A stretch of DNA of 64,000 bases, taken from positions 1-64,000 of the forward strand of contig JAXGQB010000007.1 of the NCBI GenBank assembly GCA_040766655.1, given 5' to 3'. This document shows positions 24,782-32,264 of this stretch, in pieces. Both the position numbers and the translations under genes were made by a program. This stretch comes from JALOOB01 sp040766655 (GTDB lineage Bacteria; Chloroflexota; Anaerolineae; CG2-30-64-16). The notes below the pieces were generated by a model. The model did no database searches. It was not told the origin of the DNA and saw only the letters and a list, made by a program, of their open reading frames with translations. The number at the start of each line of letters is the position of its first letter. Position 1 is the first letter of the stretch.

Positions 24782-25486
24782 ATGGTGGGGCCGTGGCGGG
24801 TCGACCTGCACAGCCACACGCACGCGTCGCCTGACAGCGCCACCGATCCCCGGGACCTGGTGGCGCGCGCCAGGGAAGTGGGGCTGGCGAAGCTTGCGGT
24901 CACGGACCACAACACGATCGAGGGCGCGCTCGAGGCCAGGGCGCTGGCGCCCGACCTGATCATCGTGGGCCAGGAGATCGATACGGCCGTGGGCGGGGAG
25001 CTGATCGCCTACTTCGTCACGGAGCGCGTGCCGCCCCATCTGCCCGTGCGGGAGGCGATCGCGCGCCTGCGCGGCCAGGGCGCTGTGATCAGCGTCTCGC
25101 ATCCGCTCGACCGGCTGCGCGGCTCGGCGATGGGCGAGGAGGAGACGCTGGCCATCATCGACCTGGTGGATGCCCTCGAGGTATTCAACGCGCGGTGCCT
25201 GCTGGCGGCCGATAACCGCCGCGCGGCCGAGATGGCGCGGCGCTACGGCAAGCTGGGCACGGCGGGCAGCGACGCGCACACGTTGCCGGAGGTCGGCGCG
25301 GCCTTCGTCGAGATGCCGCCGTTCAGGGATCATGCGGCGGCGTTCCTCGAGAGCCTGGCGAAGGGTCGGGCGCAAGGGCGGCTGACGGGGATGGTGCCGC
25401 ACGTGAGGAGTACGCTGGCGAAGGCGGGGAAGCGGGCGGACGATGGAAGACGGAAGATGGAAGATGGAAGATTGACGGACGATTGA
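24782..25486 (+). CDS. PHP domain phosphoesterase
   Basis: A 234-residue PHP-family metal-dependent phosphoesterase. VDLHSHTHASPDSATDP (HxH), AVTDHNTIEGA (DH), a middle SHPLDR and GTAGSDAHTLPEVG (SDAH) provide the metal ligands in the usual order. RNA/DNA 3'-5' exonuclease-like or nucleoside bisphosphate phosphatase activity is possible. The start may be ATG 24782, or GTG 24761 with GGAGG close upstream; the latter would overlap the DUF362 gene. The last ~16 residues (DDGRRKMEDGRL) are encoded by ATGGAAG heptamers, and the TGA stop comes from an ATTGAAG unit. Confidence 0.88.
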   Translation: MVGPWRVDLHSHTHASPDSATDPRDLVARAREVGLAKLAVTDHNTIEGALEARALAPDLIIVGQEIDTAVGGELIAYFVTERVPPHLPVREAIARLRGQGAVISVSHPLDRLRGSAMGEEETLAIIDLVDALEVFNARCLLAADNRRAAEMARRYGKLGTAGSDAHTLPEVGAAFVEMPPFRDHAAAFLESLAKGRAQGRLTGMVPHVRSTLAKAGKRADDGRRKMEDGRLTDD

Positions 25487-25547
25487 AGATTGAGCCCCCC
25501 GCCCCGGCGGGGGGAGATTGAAAATTGAAGATTGAAGATTGGGCGCC
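25440..25547. repeat. heptamer array with GC hairpin
   Basis: ATGGAAG/ACGGAAG and ATTGAAG units, then a 20-base GC palindrome at 25495-25514 (CCCCCCGCC / GGCGGGGGG), then more ATTGAAG units. The first part codes for the end of the PHP protein. The rest fills the gap to the convergent gene. Confidence 0.85.
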
Positions 25548-25601
25548 CGGGGTTGCGGATCGTAGGATCGCAGTGCCGGGCGCTGTCGCGTGGGGGAGGG
25601 A

Positions 25602-26678
25602 TTAGTTGGAGATCTGGGGCAGGAAGGTCTTCTTGCGCTCGATGGCCTTGCGGCGGGTGTAGAAGAGTTCGCGGGCGCCGTTGGCGGCGAAGCGACCGAA
25701 GACGACGTGCAGCTGACCGTCGCCCGGCGATAAGGTTGCGGCCAGGTCGGTGACGTCCCCACATTCGTCGCACGCCAGTTCGGGCTCCCACCAGGCTGCA
25801 TTTGGCTCGCCGGGCCGGACCCGGTGTTTCAGCAGCGCGCCCTCCAGCCAGATGAACTGGAACAGGCCGTATCGATTCGGGAGCGCATGGGCCAGCCGGG
25901 CGTCCACCGCCGGGTCTGACACGTCCACCGGCGCGGTCCAGCCCAGGGGCCAGTGATCTGCGTGGCGGATCACGTACACCTGGTCACGCTCCTCCTGCCA
26001 GATCAGATGGCAGTGACCGCGCGTGCTGCTCGCGATCCGGGGGAACAGCGAATGGACCTCCGGCGCGTCGGAAATCAGGTTGGGCAGGGTCCACTCGCCA
26101 TCGTGTCGTGCGGCTGCGAGGACGTCGTATCGTCCCGTTGCGGGGCTTCGGTCCTGCCAGGCGACGTTGACCTCGCCGCCGTTGGCCGCGATCGAGGGAC
26201 GGCTTCCCCTGCCGTTGGGAACGGGCGCGTTGGTCCACGCACCGTTGCGGCGAGCAGCGTAGTAAATCCACGATTCGCCCGGCGTGGTGTCGGCCCATGC
26301 CAGGTGGATGATCCCGTCTGAGCCAAGGCAGACGCTCGGGTCATAGGAGCCGCCGGTCGTGTGCGAGACGGGCTGAGGCAGGCTCCACCTGGCGCCATCC
26401 CAGGTCACCACATACACCTCCCGGTTCCCCAGGAAGACGTTTGTATAGGCGCACACGAGCGAGCCCGCGTCAGACGCGGCGAGCGCAGGCCTATCGCCCG
26501 TGGCAACCCGTGCGGCGGGCGACCACTCGCCGCCGGCGAGGCTTGCATGGAAGATGGTGCGATCGCGCGTCCAGACCAGGTGCACGGCATCATTCACCGC
26601 GGCCATCGTGACGTGCTGCACGCCGGACCCGGCGAAAGACAGGTGCTGCGGAGCAGACCAGTTGGGATCTAACGCCAT
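25602..26678 (-). CDS. beta-propeller/sialidase-like repeat protein
   Basis: A 358-residue protein built from WD/BNR-like blades of about 50 residues: VHLVWTRDRTIFHASLAGGEW, GREVYVVTWDGARW-type, IIHLAWADTTPGESWIYYAARRNGAW, EVNVAWQDRS, CHLIWQEERDQVYVI. This is typical of exo-alpha-sialidase-fold or lectin-like propellers. No signal peptide is seen and no sialidase catalytic set (RIP motif) is recognisable, so enzymatic function is not claimed. ATG 26678 follows AAGGAG by six bases; the longer frame is rejected. It is transcribed alone, from the promoter just upstream. Confidence 0.75.
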   Translation of the reverse strand: MALDPNWSAPQHLSFAGSGVQHVTMAAVNDAVHLVWTRDRTIFHASLAGGEWSPAARVATGDRPALAASDAGSLVCAYTNVFLGNREVYVVTWDGARWSLPQPVSHTTGGSYDPSVCLGSDGIIHLAWADTTPGESWIYYAARRNGAWTNAPVPNGRGSRPSIAANGGEVNVAWQDRSPATGRYDVLAAARHDGEWTLPNLISDAPEVHSLFPRIASSTRGHCHLIWQEERDQVYVIRHADHWPLGWTAPVDVSDPAVDARLAHALPNRYGLFQFIWLEGALLKHRVRPGEPNAAWWEPELACDECGDVTDLAATLSPGDGQLHVVFGRFAANGARELFYTRRKAIERKKTFLPQISN

Positions 26679-26716
26679 GACACGCTCCTTGGGAAGGGAA
26701 GACCGGAATCGCGAGG

Positions 26717-26745
26717 ATTGTAACACCTATTATCTGTTGATGCAA
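26717..26745 (-). promoter_or_regulatory. promoter of the beta-propeller gene
   Basis: TTGCAT, 17-bp spacer, TACAAT on the minus strand, with a transcription start expected about 30 bases before the ATG. Confidence 0.75.
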
Positions 26746-26760
26746 GTGTCACTTGGTGGG

Positions 26761-26796
26761 GGGGGAGTGGCACGCGAAGGCGCGAAGACGCGAAGG
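26761..26796. repeat. 36-bp dispersed repeat, copy 1
   Basis: GGGGGAGTGGCACGCGAAGG followed by CGCGAAGACGCGAAGG. It is identical to 41260-41295 over about 35 bases. Confidence 0.8.
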
Positions 26797-26839
26797 GGGG
26801 CAGACGATTAACCGGCTGCGCTCGGGGCCCTCACGTGCG

Positions 26840-26875
26840 CACGGGCGCTGGGACCGGAAGGTCCCAGCGCCCGTG
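26840..26875. terminator. 16-bp stem hairpin with GGAA loop
   Basis: CACGGGCGCTGGGACC, GGAA, then the exact complement. It lies 27 bases after the stop of the polymer-forming protein gene on the minus strand. There is no T-run, so it may act as a processing or pausing hairpin, not a classic terminator. Confidence 0.5.
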
Positions 26876-26902
26876 TTGGATGAGTTGTCGGGAGGCGCCG
26901 AA

Positions 26903-28087
26903 TCAATCGGCGGGCGGGTCGTCCCCGCCCTCGCCGTCCCCGGGCTGGTCGTCCCCGCCCTCGCCGTCCCCGCCATCCCCGCTCCCCTCGGGCTCGGGGT
27001 CGAGCGGAGGGGCATCGTCAGGTGCATCCACCGCGATGCTCGCGTCATCCTCCGGCGCCAGGTCGTCCCAGGCAGGCGGCAGGAGCTCCGGCAGGTCTTC
27101 GACCTCGATGGGCCGGTAGGGCCGCCGTGAAGGCTCAGCCCCGGACACGGCTTGCGTGCCGAACCGGGTGGTGACCACCGCACCCAGGCCCCACGAGGCA
27201 AAGATCAGCCCTGAAAGCCACCCAAGGCACCACGGCAGCCTGGACATGAGCGTGATGAGGATGATCCCGACGATCATCTGGACGATCGAGGCGGATGACC
27301 GCACGTGAAACGCGCGGAACAACTGCCTGCCGAGCCACAGCGCGACGCCCGTCCAACCGAGCAGCGCGGCCGCCATGAGCAGAAGCCAGACCAGCAGGCC
27401 GAGGCCACATGCGATCAACAGGAGTGCACCGGCCAACACGCCCAGCACGAGGGTGAGGAAGCCGACCCCGAACGTCAGCGCGGGCTGCAGTGCAGCCGCG
27501 TCTGCGACACGCTCCACGGCACGGGGAGCGACCACGATCAGCACCAGCCCGAGCAGGAGCATCAACAGGATGGAGCCGGCCGTGCCGAGCTGCCATTTCA
27601 GGAACGACACGAACCAGCTGTCCCCGGGCGGGTTGAAGTTGTCGTCGAACGACTCCCGGTCGAACTGCTCGGGCGCCAGGGATTGCGGCGTGCGCAGCCC
27701 ACTGAAGACGTCGCCGTTGACCGTCGCGCCAGGCGCGCGCGACAGGGAGCCGGCGAAATTCGCAACATCGCCCTCGATCACGGCCGTGTCGCCGAGCCGG
27801 ATGGCTCCGCCGAACGCCCCGACGTTGCCCGTCACGGTGCCGTCAATCGTGACCAGCCCGCCCGCGGCGTTGACGTCGCCCCGCACGACGGCTCCCGGTT
27901 GGATGGTGGCAGTCCCGCCGAGCACGACCAGGTTGCCCTCGAGATCCTCCCCGCTCCTCAGGACATAGGCCTCGTTCATGACGATCTTGTCCCCGCCGAA
28001 GCCTTGTGCATTCACAGGCGCGGCAACGCTCCCAAGACCCGCCAGCACGACCGCTGCTATCACGACCCACAGTGCCATTCTCTTCAT
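26903..28087 (-). CDS. polymer-forming (bactofilin-like) membrane protein
   Basis: A 394-residue protein. A signal peptide (MKRMALWVVIAAVVLAGLGS, cleavage near VNA-QG) is followed by beta-helix-forming repeats of the polymer-forming cytoskeletal family (LEGNLVVLGGTATIQPGAVVRGDVNAAGG, VTGNVGAFGG, VIEGDVANFAG). About four membrane segments come next, then an acidic, Gly/Asp-rich tail with a short tandem repeat (GDGEGGDD). The ATG has GGAGG upstream. It follows the anti-sigma gene in an ECF operon, so it may be an envelope scaffold or a target of that stress regulon. Confidence 0.82.
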   Translation of the reverse strand: MKRMALWVVIAAVVLAGLGSVAAPVNAQGFGGDKIVMNEAYVLRSGEDLEGNLVVLGGTATIQPGAVVRGDVNAAGGLVTIDGTVTGNVGAFGGAIRLGDTAVIEGDVANFAGSLSRAPGATVNGDVFSGLRTPQSLAPEQFDRESFDDNFNPPGDSWFVSFLKWQLGTAGSILLMLLLGLVLIVVAPRAVERVADAAALQPALTFGVGFLTLVLGVLAGALLLIACGLGLLVWLLLMAAALLGWTGVALWLGRQLFRAFHVRSSASIVQMIVGIILITLMSRLPWCLGWLSGLIFASWGLGAVVTTRFGTQAVSGAEPSRRPYRPIEVEDLPELLPPAWDDLAPEDDASIAVDAPDDAPPLDPEPEGSGDGGDGEGGDDQPGDGEGGDDPPAD

Positions 28088-28147
28088 CACGTTCACCCTC
28101 CTCTGGGACAGACTCATCTCAAAACGTCTTGCCACGCGCATCCCCGG

Positions 28148-28708
28148 TCATGGGGAGATCTCGAACCTGAGGGCCCCGGGCGCATACCGTGCGACGACCC
28201 AGTACCACGCCATTGCCAGCAGGAAGGTCAGGGTCAACAGCCCGCCCAGCGCTGCGGCGAATGCCGGCGCACCGACCGCCATGACGAGGTCTGCGGCCGC
28301 GCGCCAGAGCGAGCCGGCCGCGCTCCACGCGCTCGTCCACAACGCAGCAACCGGGCCATCACCCGCGATCAGGGCCAGGTGCCACCCATTCAGGATGGCG
28401 TAGATTGCCGCGGCTGCTGCCATGACGACCGAGACGGTCAGGATCGCGGCCGATCGCAACAGACGCTGCTCGGCCATCTCGGCCTGGCGCCGGTCCAGGG
28501 CGACAGCCATCTGTGCGGCGAAATCGCGCGGCAGCGCAACCGCGGGCGCCTGCGCGAACCGCCCGTCCAACTCCTGCCAGCGTTGCCAGGTGGCCGCACA
28601 CGATCTGCACGACCGCAGGTGTGCCTGAAGTTGTTCGCGCTGCTCCGGGCTTGCTTCACCGTCCAGCACGAGCGACATCAACACCGTATAGTTTGCCCCA
28701 TGCGTCAT
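28148..28708 (-). CDS. anti-sigma factor with zinc-finger domain
   Basis: A 186-residue protein. The N-terminal zf-HC2 anti-sigma domain carries HLRSCRSC (Hx3Cx2C) near residue 30, preceded by LDGEASPEQREQLQ. Two hydrophobic segments (about residues 80-100 and 140-170) anchor it in the membrane. It should bind and hold the ECF sigma factor encoded just upstream until an envelope signal arrives. ATG 28708 follows GAGGTG and lies six bases beyond the sigma gene's TGA. The pairing of sigma and anti-sigma in one operon is the standard arrangement. Confidence 0.88.
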   Translation of the reverse strand: MTHGANYTVLMSLVLDGEASPEQREQLQAHLRSCRSCAATWQRWQELDGRFAQAPAVALPRDFAAQMAVALDRRQAEMAEQRLLRSAAILTVSVVMAAAAAIYAILNGWHLALIAGDGPVAALWTSAWSAAGSLWRAAADLVMAVGAPAFAAALGGLLTLTFLLAMAWYWVVARYAPGALRFEISP

Positions 28709-28713
28709 CCTAC

Positions 28714-29355
28714 TCACCTCACAGTCGCCGGCTCGATCGACCGCGCTGGCGCGCCAAGCGCCACCGCCCCAGGGGCAACGGTCGCACCAGCTGTTGTCGC
28801 CGGAGCGACAATCGCCGCGGTCTGCAGCCTCGCCCGGTGGAGGCGCGACTTGACGGCTTGAACGGTCAATCCCAGAACCTCAGCGATTTCAGCATAGGAG
28901 AGACCGTGCCAGTACCTCAGGATCAGCGGAACGCGGTAGGATGGATCGAGTTGATCCACAGCCCGCTGGACTTCGTCCTGCGCTTCGCGGCGGAGCACCG
29001 TCTCCTCCGGGCCGCCGGATGTGGCAGGCACTGCCTCCGCGATCGGCTCGGTGTCGAGGGACACCGTGTCGGCTCGGCGGCGCCTCAGGCGATCGATGCA
29101 GTGGTGAGAGGCGATCGCCAGGATCCACGAAGACAGCTTGCGGTCAGGTTGGTAGGTGTTCATCTTCGTGTACACGCGCAGGAAGGTCTCCTGCGTCGCG
29201 TCCTCTGCCTCCGCAGGGTTGCCCAACATGCGGTAACACAGGTTGAACACGGGACCCTGATAGGCCGACACGAGGCGCGCGAAGGCGGTGCGATCGCCGC
29301 CCTTCGCCTGCCTCAACCAAAGGTACTCCTGCTCTGCATCCACACTTTCCACCAT
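28714..29355 (-). CDS. ECF-type RNA polymerase sigma factor
   Basis: A 213-residue sigma70-family factor. Region 2 shows AFARLVSAYQGPVFNLCYRML and AEDATQETFLRVYTKM. Region 4 shows QLDPSYRVPLILRYWHGLSYAEIAEVLGL and the DNA-binding helix VQAVKSRLHRAR. An Ala/Thr-rich tail of about 30 residues follows. It directs transcription of an envelope-related regulon. I used the ATG at 29355; the in-frame TTG at 29376 is an alternative. An ECF-like promoter upstream suggests autoregulation. Confidence 0.92.
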   Translation of the reverse strand: MVESVDAEQEYLWLRQAKGGDRTAFARLVSAYQGPVFNLCYRMLGNPAEAEDATQETFLRVYTKMNTYQPDRKLSSWILAIASHHCIDRLRRRRADTVSLDTEPIAEAVPATSGGPEETVLRREAQDEVQRAVDQLDPSYRVPLILRYWHGLSYAEIAEVLGLTVQAVKSRLHRARLQTAAIVAPATTAGATVAPGAVALGAPARSIEPATVR

Positions 29356-29381
29356 CTGGCTCAACGGCCTACTCAATATCC

Positions 29382-29408
29382 TGTACGCAGCGCGGTATCA
29401 AAGGTTTC
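29382..29408 (-). promoter_or_regulatory. possible ECF autoregulatory promoter
   Basis: GAAACC, 15 bases, CGTACA on the minus strand, resembling the GAAC/CGTC bipartite promoters of ECF sigma factors. It lies just upstream of the sigma gene. Confidence 0.4.
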
Positions 29409-29434
29409 GTGCACCATCCGAACAGGCTTATAAT
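29406..29434 (+). promoter_or_regulatory. promoter of the deoxynucleoside kinase operon
   Basis: A perfect TATAAT at 29429-29434 with a weak -35 (TTCGTG) 17 bp upstream. It diverges from, and slightly overlaps, the ECF promoter. Confidence 0.45.
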
Positions 29435-29476
29435 AGACGCGGCCTGTGCCAAACATCAAGACGCGGGAGGACAATC

Positions 29477-30499
29477 TTGGCGTTCCATCCCTACATAGCC
29501 ATCGAAGGCGCGATCGGCGTCGGCAAGACCACCCTGGCCCGCATCCTGGGCGAAGCACTGCCGGCCGAAGTCCTGCTGGAGGTGTTCGAGGAGAACCCGT
29601 TCCTCAGCGACTTCTACGCCGACCGGCAGCGCTACGCCTTCCAGACCCAGATCTTCTTCCTGATGAGCCGCTATCGCCAGCAACATAAGGTCATCTCCTC
29701 CACCCTGCGCCACAGCGGCCTGGTCAGCGATTACCTCTTCGCCAAGGACTGGCTGTTCGCGCACCTCAACCTGTCCGGCGACGAACTGGCCATGTACGAG
29801 CGCGTCCACGCGGTCCTCGGCGAGCAGATCCCATCGCCCGGGCTGGTCGTCTATCTGCGCGCATCGCTCGACACCCTGATGGATCGCATCCGTTTTCGCG
29901 GCCGATCCTACGAGCGCCAGATGGAACGAGACTACCTCCGGGCGCTTTCGGAGGCGTACGACAGCTACTTCGCCAGTTACGACGTTGCGCCGGTCCTGAT
30001 CCTCGACACGGACGGCGTCGACATCATCAACGACCTCACCGCACGCCAGTCGCTCGTCAACCGCGTGAAATCCGCCTTGGCGCACGACACCCTCCAGCTC
30101 TCGCTGCTCGACGCGGATGAGGACGCGGGCACAGCCGTTCCGCTCGGCGCGCGGCGCCGGCTGGCCGACTTCCAGCGCTTCCATCGGGCAGCGGGCCGCG
30201 GCCAGGGCGCCATCGCGGACCTGTTCGTCAACTACATCAGCCTGACCGAAGAGGTGGGCGAGCTTGGCCGGCTGATCCGGCAGACGTGGCAGCGCCAGGA
30301 GAGCCTGCTGCCGCAGGCCGGCAACCGCCAGGAGGCCATGGACCAGGCGCTGGCGTCGGCCAACGCAGATCTGCAGGTGCAGCTCGCGGATGCGCTGGCC
30401 TACTTGCTGAAGCTCGCCAACGATGCCGGGATCGACCTGGAAGCGGCCTGCCTGCACCGGATAGACCCCGATCAGTCTCAAACGTGGCTCTCGACCTGA
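29477..30499 (+). CDS. deoxynucleoside kinase fused to MazG-like pyrophosphohydrolase
   Basis: A 340-residue protein. The N-terminal ~205 residues are a dNK-family kinase: P-loop GAIGVGKTT at 11-19, FEENPFLSDFY, SDYLFAKDWLFA, and a LID-like RSYERQMERDYL. The C-terminal ~100 residues resemble MazG-type nucleotide pyrophosphohydrolases: YISLTEEVGELGRLI (EExxE), then ADLQVQLADALAYLLKLAN, where the usual ExxD first acid is Gln. It would phosphorylate deoxynucleosides, with a possible dNTP/NTP-cleaning activity attached. The TTG start follows GGGAGG by six bases. Confidence 0.85.
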   Translation: MAFHPYIAIEGAIGVGKTTLARILGEALPAEVLLEVFEENPFLSDFYADRQRYAFQTQIFFLMSRYRQQHKVISSTLRHSGLVSDYLFAKDWLFAHLNLSGDELAMYERVHAVLGEQIPSPGLVVYLRASLDTLMDRIRFRGRSYERQMERDYLRALSEAYDSYFASYDVAPVLILDTDGVDIINDLTARQSLVNRVKSALAHDTLQLSLLDADEDAGTAVPLGARRRLADFQRFHRAAGRGQGAIADLFVNYISLTEEVGELGRLIRQTWQRQESLLPQAGNRQEAMDQALASANADLQVQLADALAYLLKLANDAGIDLEAACLHRIDPDQSQTWLST

Positions 30500-30528
30500 A
30501 TCATGTACGGTGAATGGAACGGACAACC

Positions 30529-31188
30529 ATGACCAAACGCTTCATCGCCATTGCCGGCAACATCGGCGTGGGCAAGTCGACCCTCACCCGGCTGCTCAGC
30601 GAGACGCTGGGCTGGGACCCTTTCTACGAGGCGGTCTCGGACAATCCCTACCTGGCAGATTTCTACGGCGACATGACGCGCTATGCGTTTCATTCGCAGA
30701 TCTTCTTCCTCTCGCGGCGCCTCAGGCACCATCGCCGCCTGCTGGATGACCCCAACTCGGTGGTGCAGGACCGCTCGGTGTACGAAGATGCGGAGATCTT
30801 CGCCCGTGCCCTGTGGGAACAGGGGCACATCGGCCAGCGCGACTACCGCACCTACCGGGAACTGTACGAGGTCCTGGTCCTCTTCCTGCCGCCGCCCGAC
30901 CTGGTCGTCTACCTGCGAGCGTCCGTCGACACCCTCGTCTGCCGCATCGGCCAGCGCGGCCGCGAGTTTGAGCGCAACATCACGCCGCAATACCTGGCAC
31001 AGCTCAACGACCTCTATGCCGATTGGCTCTGCCGCTTCTCGCTGTGCCCCGTCCTCACCGTGCCCGCGGACGACCTGGACTTCGTGCACAACCCGGCACA
31101 TCTCGAACTGATCATCACCAAGATCCGCGAGAAGCTCAGCGGCAAAGAAGAAGTCGTATTCAACCCCATATCGGCGCCGTCACCGTGA
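30529..31188 (+). CDS. deoxynucleoside kinase (dGK/dAK-like)
   Basis: A 219-residue kinase of the dNK family: FIAIAGNIGVGKSTLTRLL, VSDNPYLADFY, SQIFFLSRRLRHHR, and QDRSVYEDAEIFA (the DRS motif that positions the sugar). It lies 30 bases after the first kinase gene. The tandem pair recalls the adjacent dgk and dck genes of Bacillus, where they salvage purine and pyrimidine deoxynucleosides. An ATG at 30514 would add five residues. The final residues (SAPSP) run into a dispersed repeat. Confidence 0.9.
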   Translation: MTKRFIAIAGNIGVGKSTLTRLLSETLGWDPFYEAVSDNPYLADFYGDMTRYAFHSQIFFLSRRLRHHRRLLDDPNSVVQDRSVYEDAEIFARALWEQGHIGQRDYRTYRELYEVLVLFLPPPDLVVYLRASVDTLVCRIGQRGREFERNITPQYLAQLNDLYADWLCRFSLCPVLTVPADDLDFVHNPAHLELIITKIREKLSGKEEVVFNPISAPSP

Positions 31189-31190
31189 GC

Positions 31191-31277
31191 GTCACCCCGA
31201 GCGCAGCGAAGGGTCTCGCTCCCATGGCGCCGAGATTCTTCGCCGCTGCGCGGCTCAGAATCACAGACCGTTTTTTG
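31191..31277 (+). terminator. repeat-derived hairpin followed by six T
   Basis: GAGCGCAGCGAAGGGTCTC pairs imperfectly with the later GAGATTCTTCGC...GCTGCGC, and TTTTTT follows at 31272-31277. It is made of a dispersed repeat whose right half recurs near 44650-44683. It probably ends the kinase operon. Confidence 0.5.
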
Positions 31278-31286
31278 GAAGTTATT

Positions 31287-31315
31287 TGACCGTGACCGCC
31301 CGGGCGGGTACAATA
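31287..31315 (+). promoter_or_regulatory. promoter upstream of the membrane protein-argF-cdaA group
   Basis: TTGACC, 17-bp spacer, TACAAT; the GTG start lies 20 bases downstream of the -10. Confidence 0.75.
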
Positions 31316-31334
31316 GTAAGGTTTGGAGGAAGGC

Positions 31335-32225
31335 GTGACCCAGGCCGGCCCGCTCGTTCAACTGCACATTTCGGTGACGCGCTCGGCGTGGCGCCTGGCG
31401 CCGGCGTGGTCGGTTGCGGCGGGCGCCGTCGCCGCGCTGCATCTGCCCGCAAGTGCGATGGACGGCATGCGGGTGGTGGGCGCGGTGATCCTGGGTGACC
31501 TGGTTTGGGGCATGCTTCGCCGTGCCAGCCTGGTTCACGTTGCGCCGCGAGTCGGGGCCGGCCGACCGGCAGCGCCGTATGGCCAACCGGCTGCGCCGTA
31601 CGGCCAACCGGCTGCGCCGTACGGCCAACCGGCTTCGCCGGTTGGCAAGCTTCTGCAGGTGCTCGGCGAGGCAGACGTCTCCTGGCAGGGCGCCGCAGCC
31701 GGGGTGGTCCTGGCGCTGGGAGGCGGGCTGCTCTTCGGGTGGCCGGGACTCCTTCTCTCGCTGGCGGCCCTCGTGTGTGCCATCATCGGGTGGTCTGTTT
31801 CGAGCCAGGGCGCCGGCCGCGGCCGGGCGCCGGCAGCCTGTCATGCGGTGCTCGACGTCCTGCTCCCCTGGTTGCTCGGCATCGTTGCTGCGGGCCGGCT
31901 CAGTGACGCAGCGATACCCTGGGAGGCGGTGGTCATCGGAGCGGCTCTTACCGTGCTGCAGTGGGGATTCCTGCGCACCACGGGGGCGTCCGGGACCGGC
32001 GGCGCGCTGCCGCTGTTCGTCGGGATGGGGGGTGTCCTTGCGGTGCACGTGGGGCTGGGCTGGCCTGGGGCTGCCGCGGTGACCAGCGTGCTCTTTGCGC
32101 CGGTCGCCTACCTGTACGCGGGCGGCAGGACCGGCACCCCGGTCGATCGCAGGGCCGCCTGGGCGGCGCCGGCGCTTTATCTTGCGCTATTCGTCGCAGC
32201 CTACGCGCTGCGCCAGAGCCCCTGA
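31335..32225 (+). CDS. multi-span membrane protein of unknown function
   Basis: A 296-residue hydrophobic protein with about seven predicted membrane segments (for example WQGAAAGVVLALGGGLLFGW and ALPLFVGMGGVLAVHVGLGW). I do not recognise a family. After the first two segments a hydrophilic insert reads AAPYGQP three times, then ASPVGK. It is encoded by 21-base direct repeats ending in a 23-bp palindrome. The GTG at 31335 follows GGAGG by five bases. It is upstream of argF, without an obvious functional link. Confidence 0.6.
   Translation: MTQAGPLVQLHISVTRSAWRLAPAWSVAAGAVAALHLPASAMDGMRVVGAVILGDLVWGMLRRASLVHVAPRVGAGRPAAPYGQPAAPYGQPAAPYGQPASPVGKLLQVLGEADVSWQGAAAGVVLALGGGLLFGWPGLLLSLAALVCAIIGWSVSSQGAGRGRAPAACHAVLDVLLPWLLGIVAAGRLSDAAIPWEAVVIGAALTVLQWGFLRTTGASGTGGALPLFVGMGGVLAVHVGLGWPGAAAVTSVLFAPVAYLYAGGRTGTPVDRRAAWAAPALYLALFVAAYALRQSP
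31562..31646 (+). repeat. 21-bp coding repeats ending in a triloop palindrome
   Basis: Units GCGCCGTACGGCCAACCGGCT, about three and a half copies. The last merges into the palindrome GCCAACCGGC / GCCGGTTGGC with a TTC loop at 31624-31646. It is read in frame in the membrane protein. Confidence 0.9.
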
Positions 32226-32264
32226 GAGGAACCTCAGGCAGATCGACAACGTTAGGAGCACATC

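Noticed and set aside
26840..26875. Riboswitch or structured RNA upstream of the beta-propeller gene
   Set aside because: It is a simple 16-bp hairpin downstream of a gene on the same strand; a 3' processing or termination hairpin is the simpler reading.
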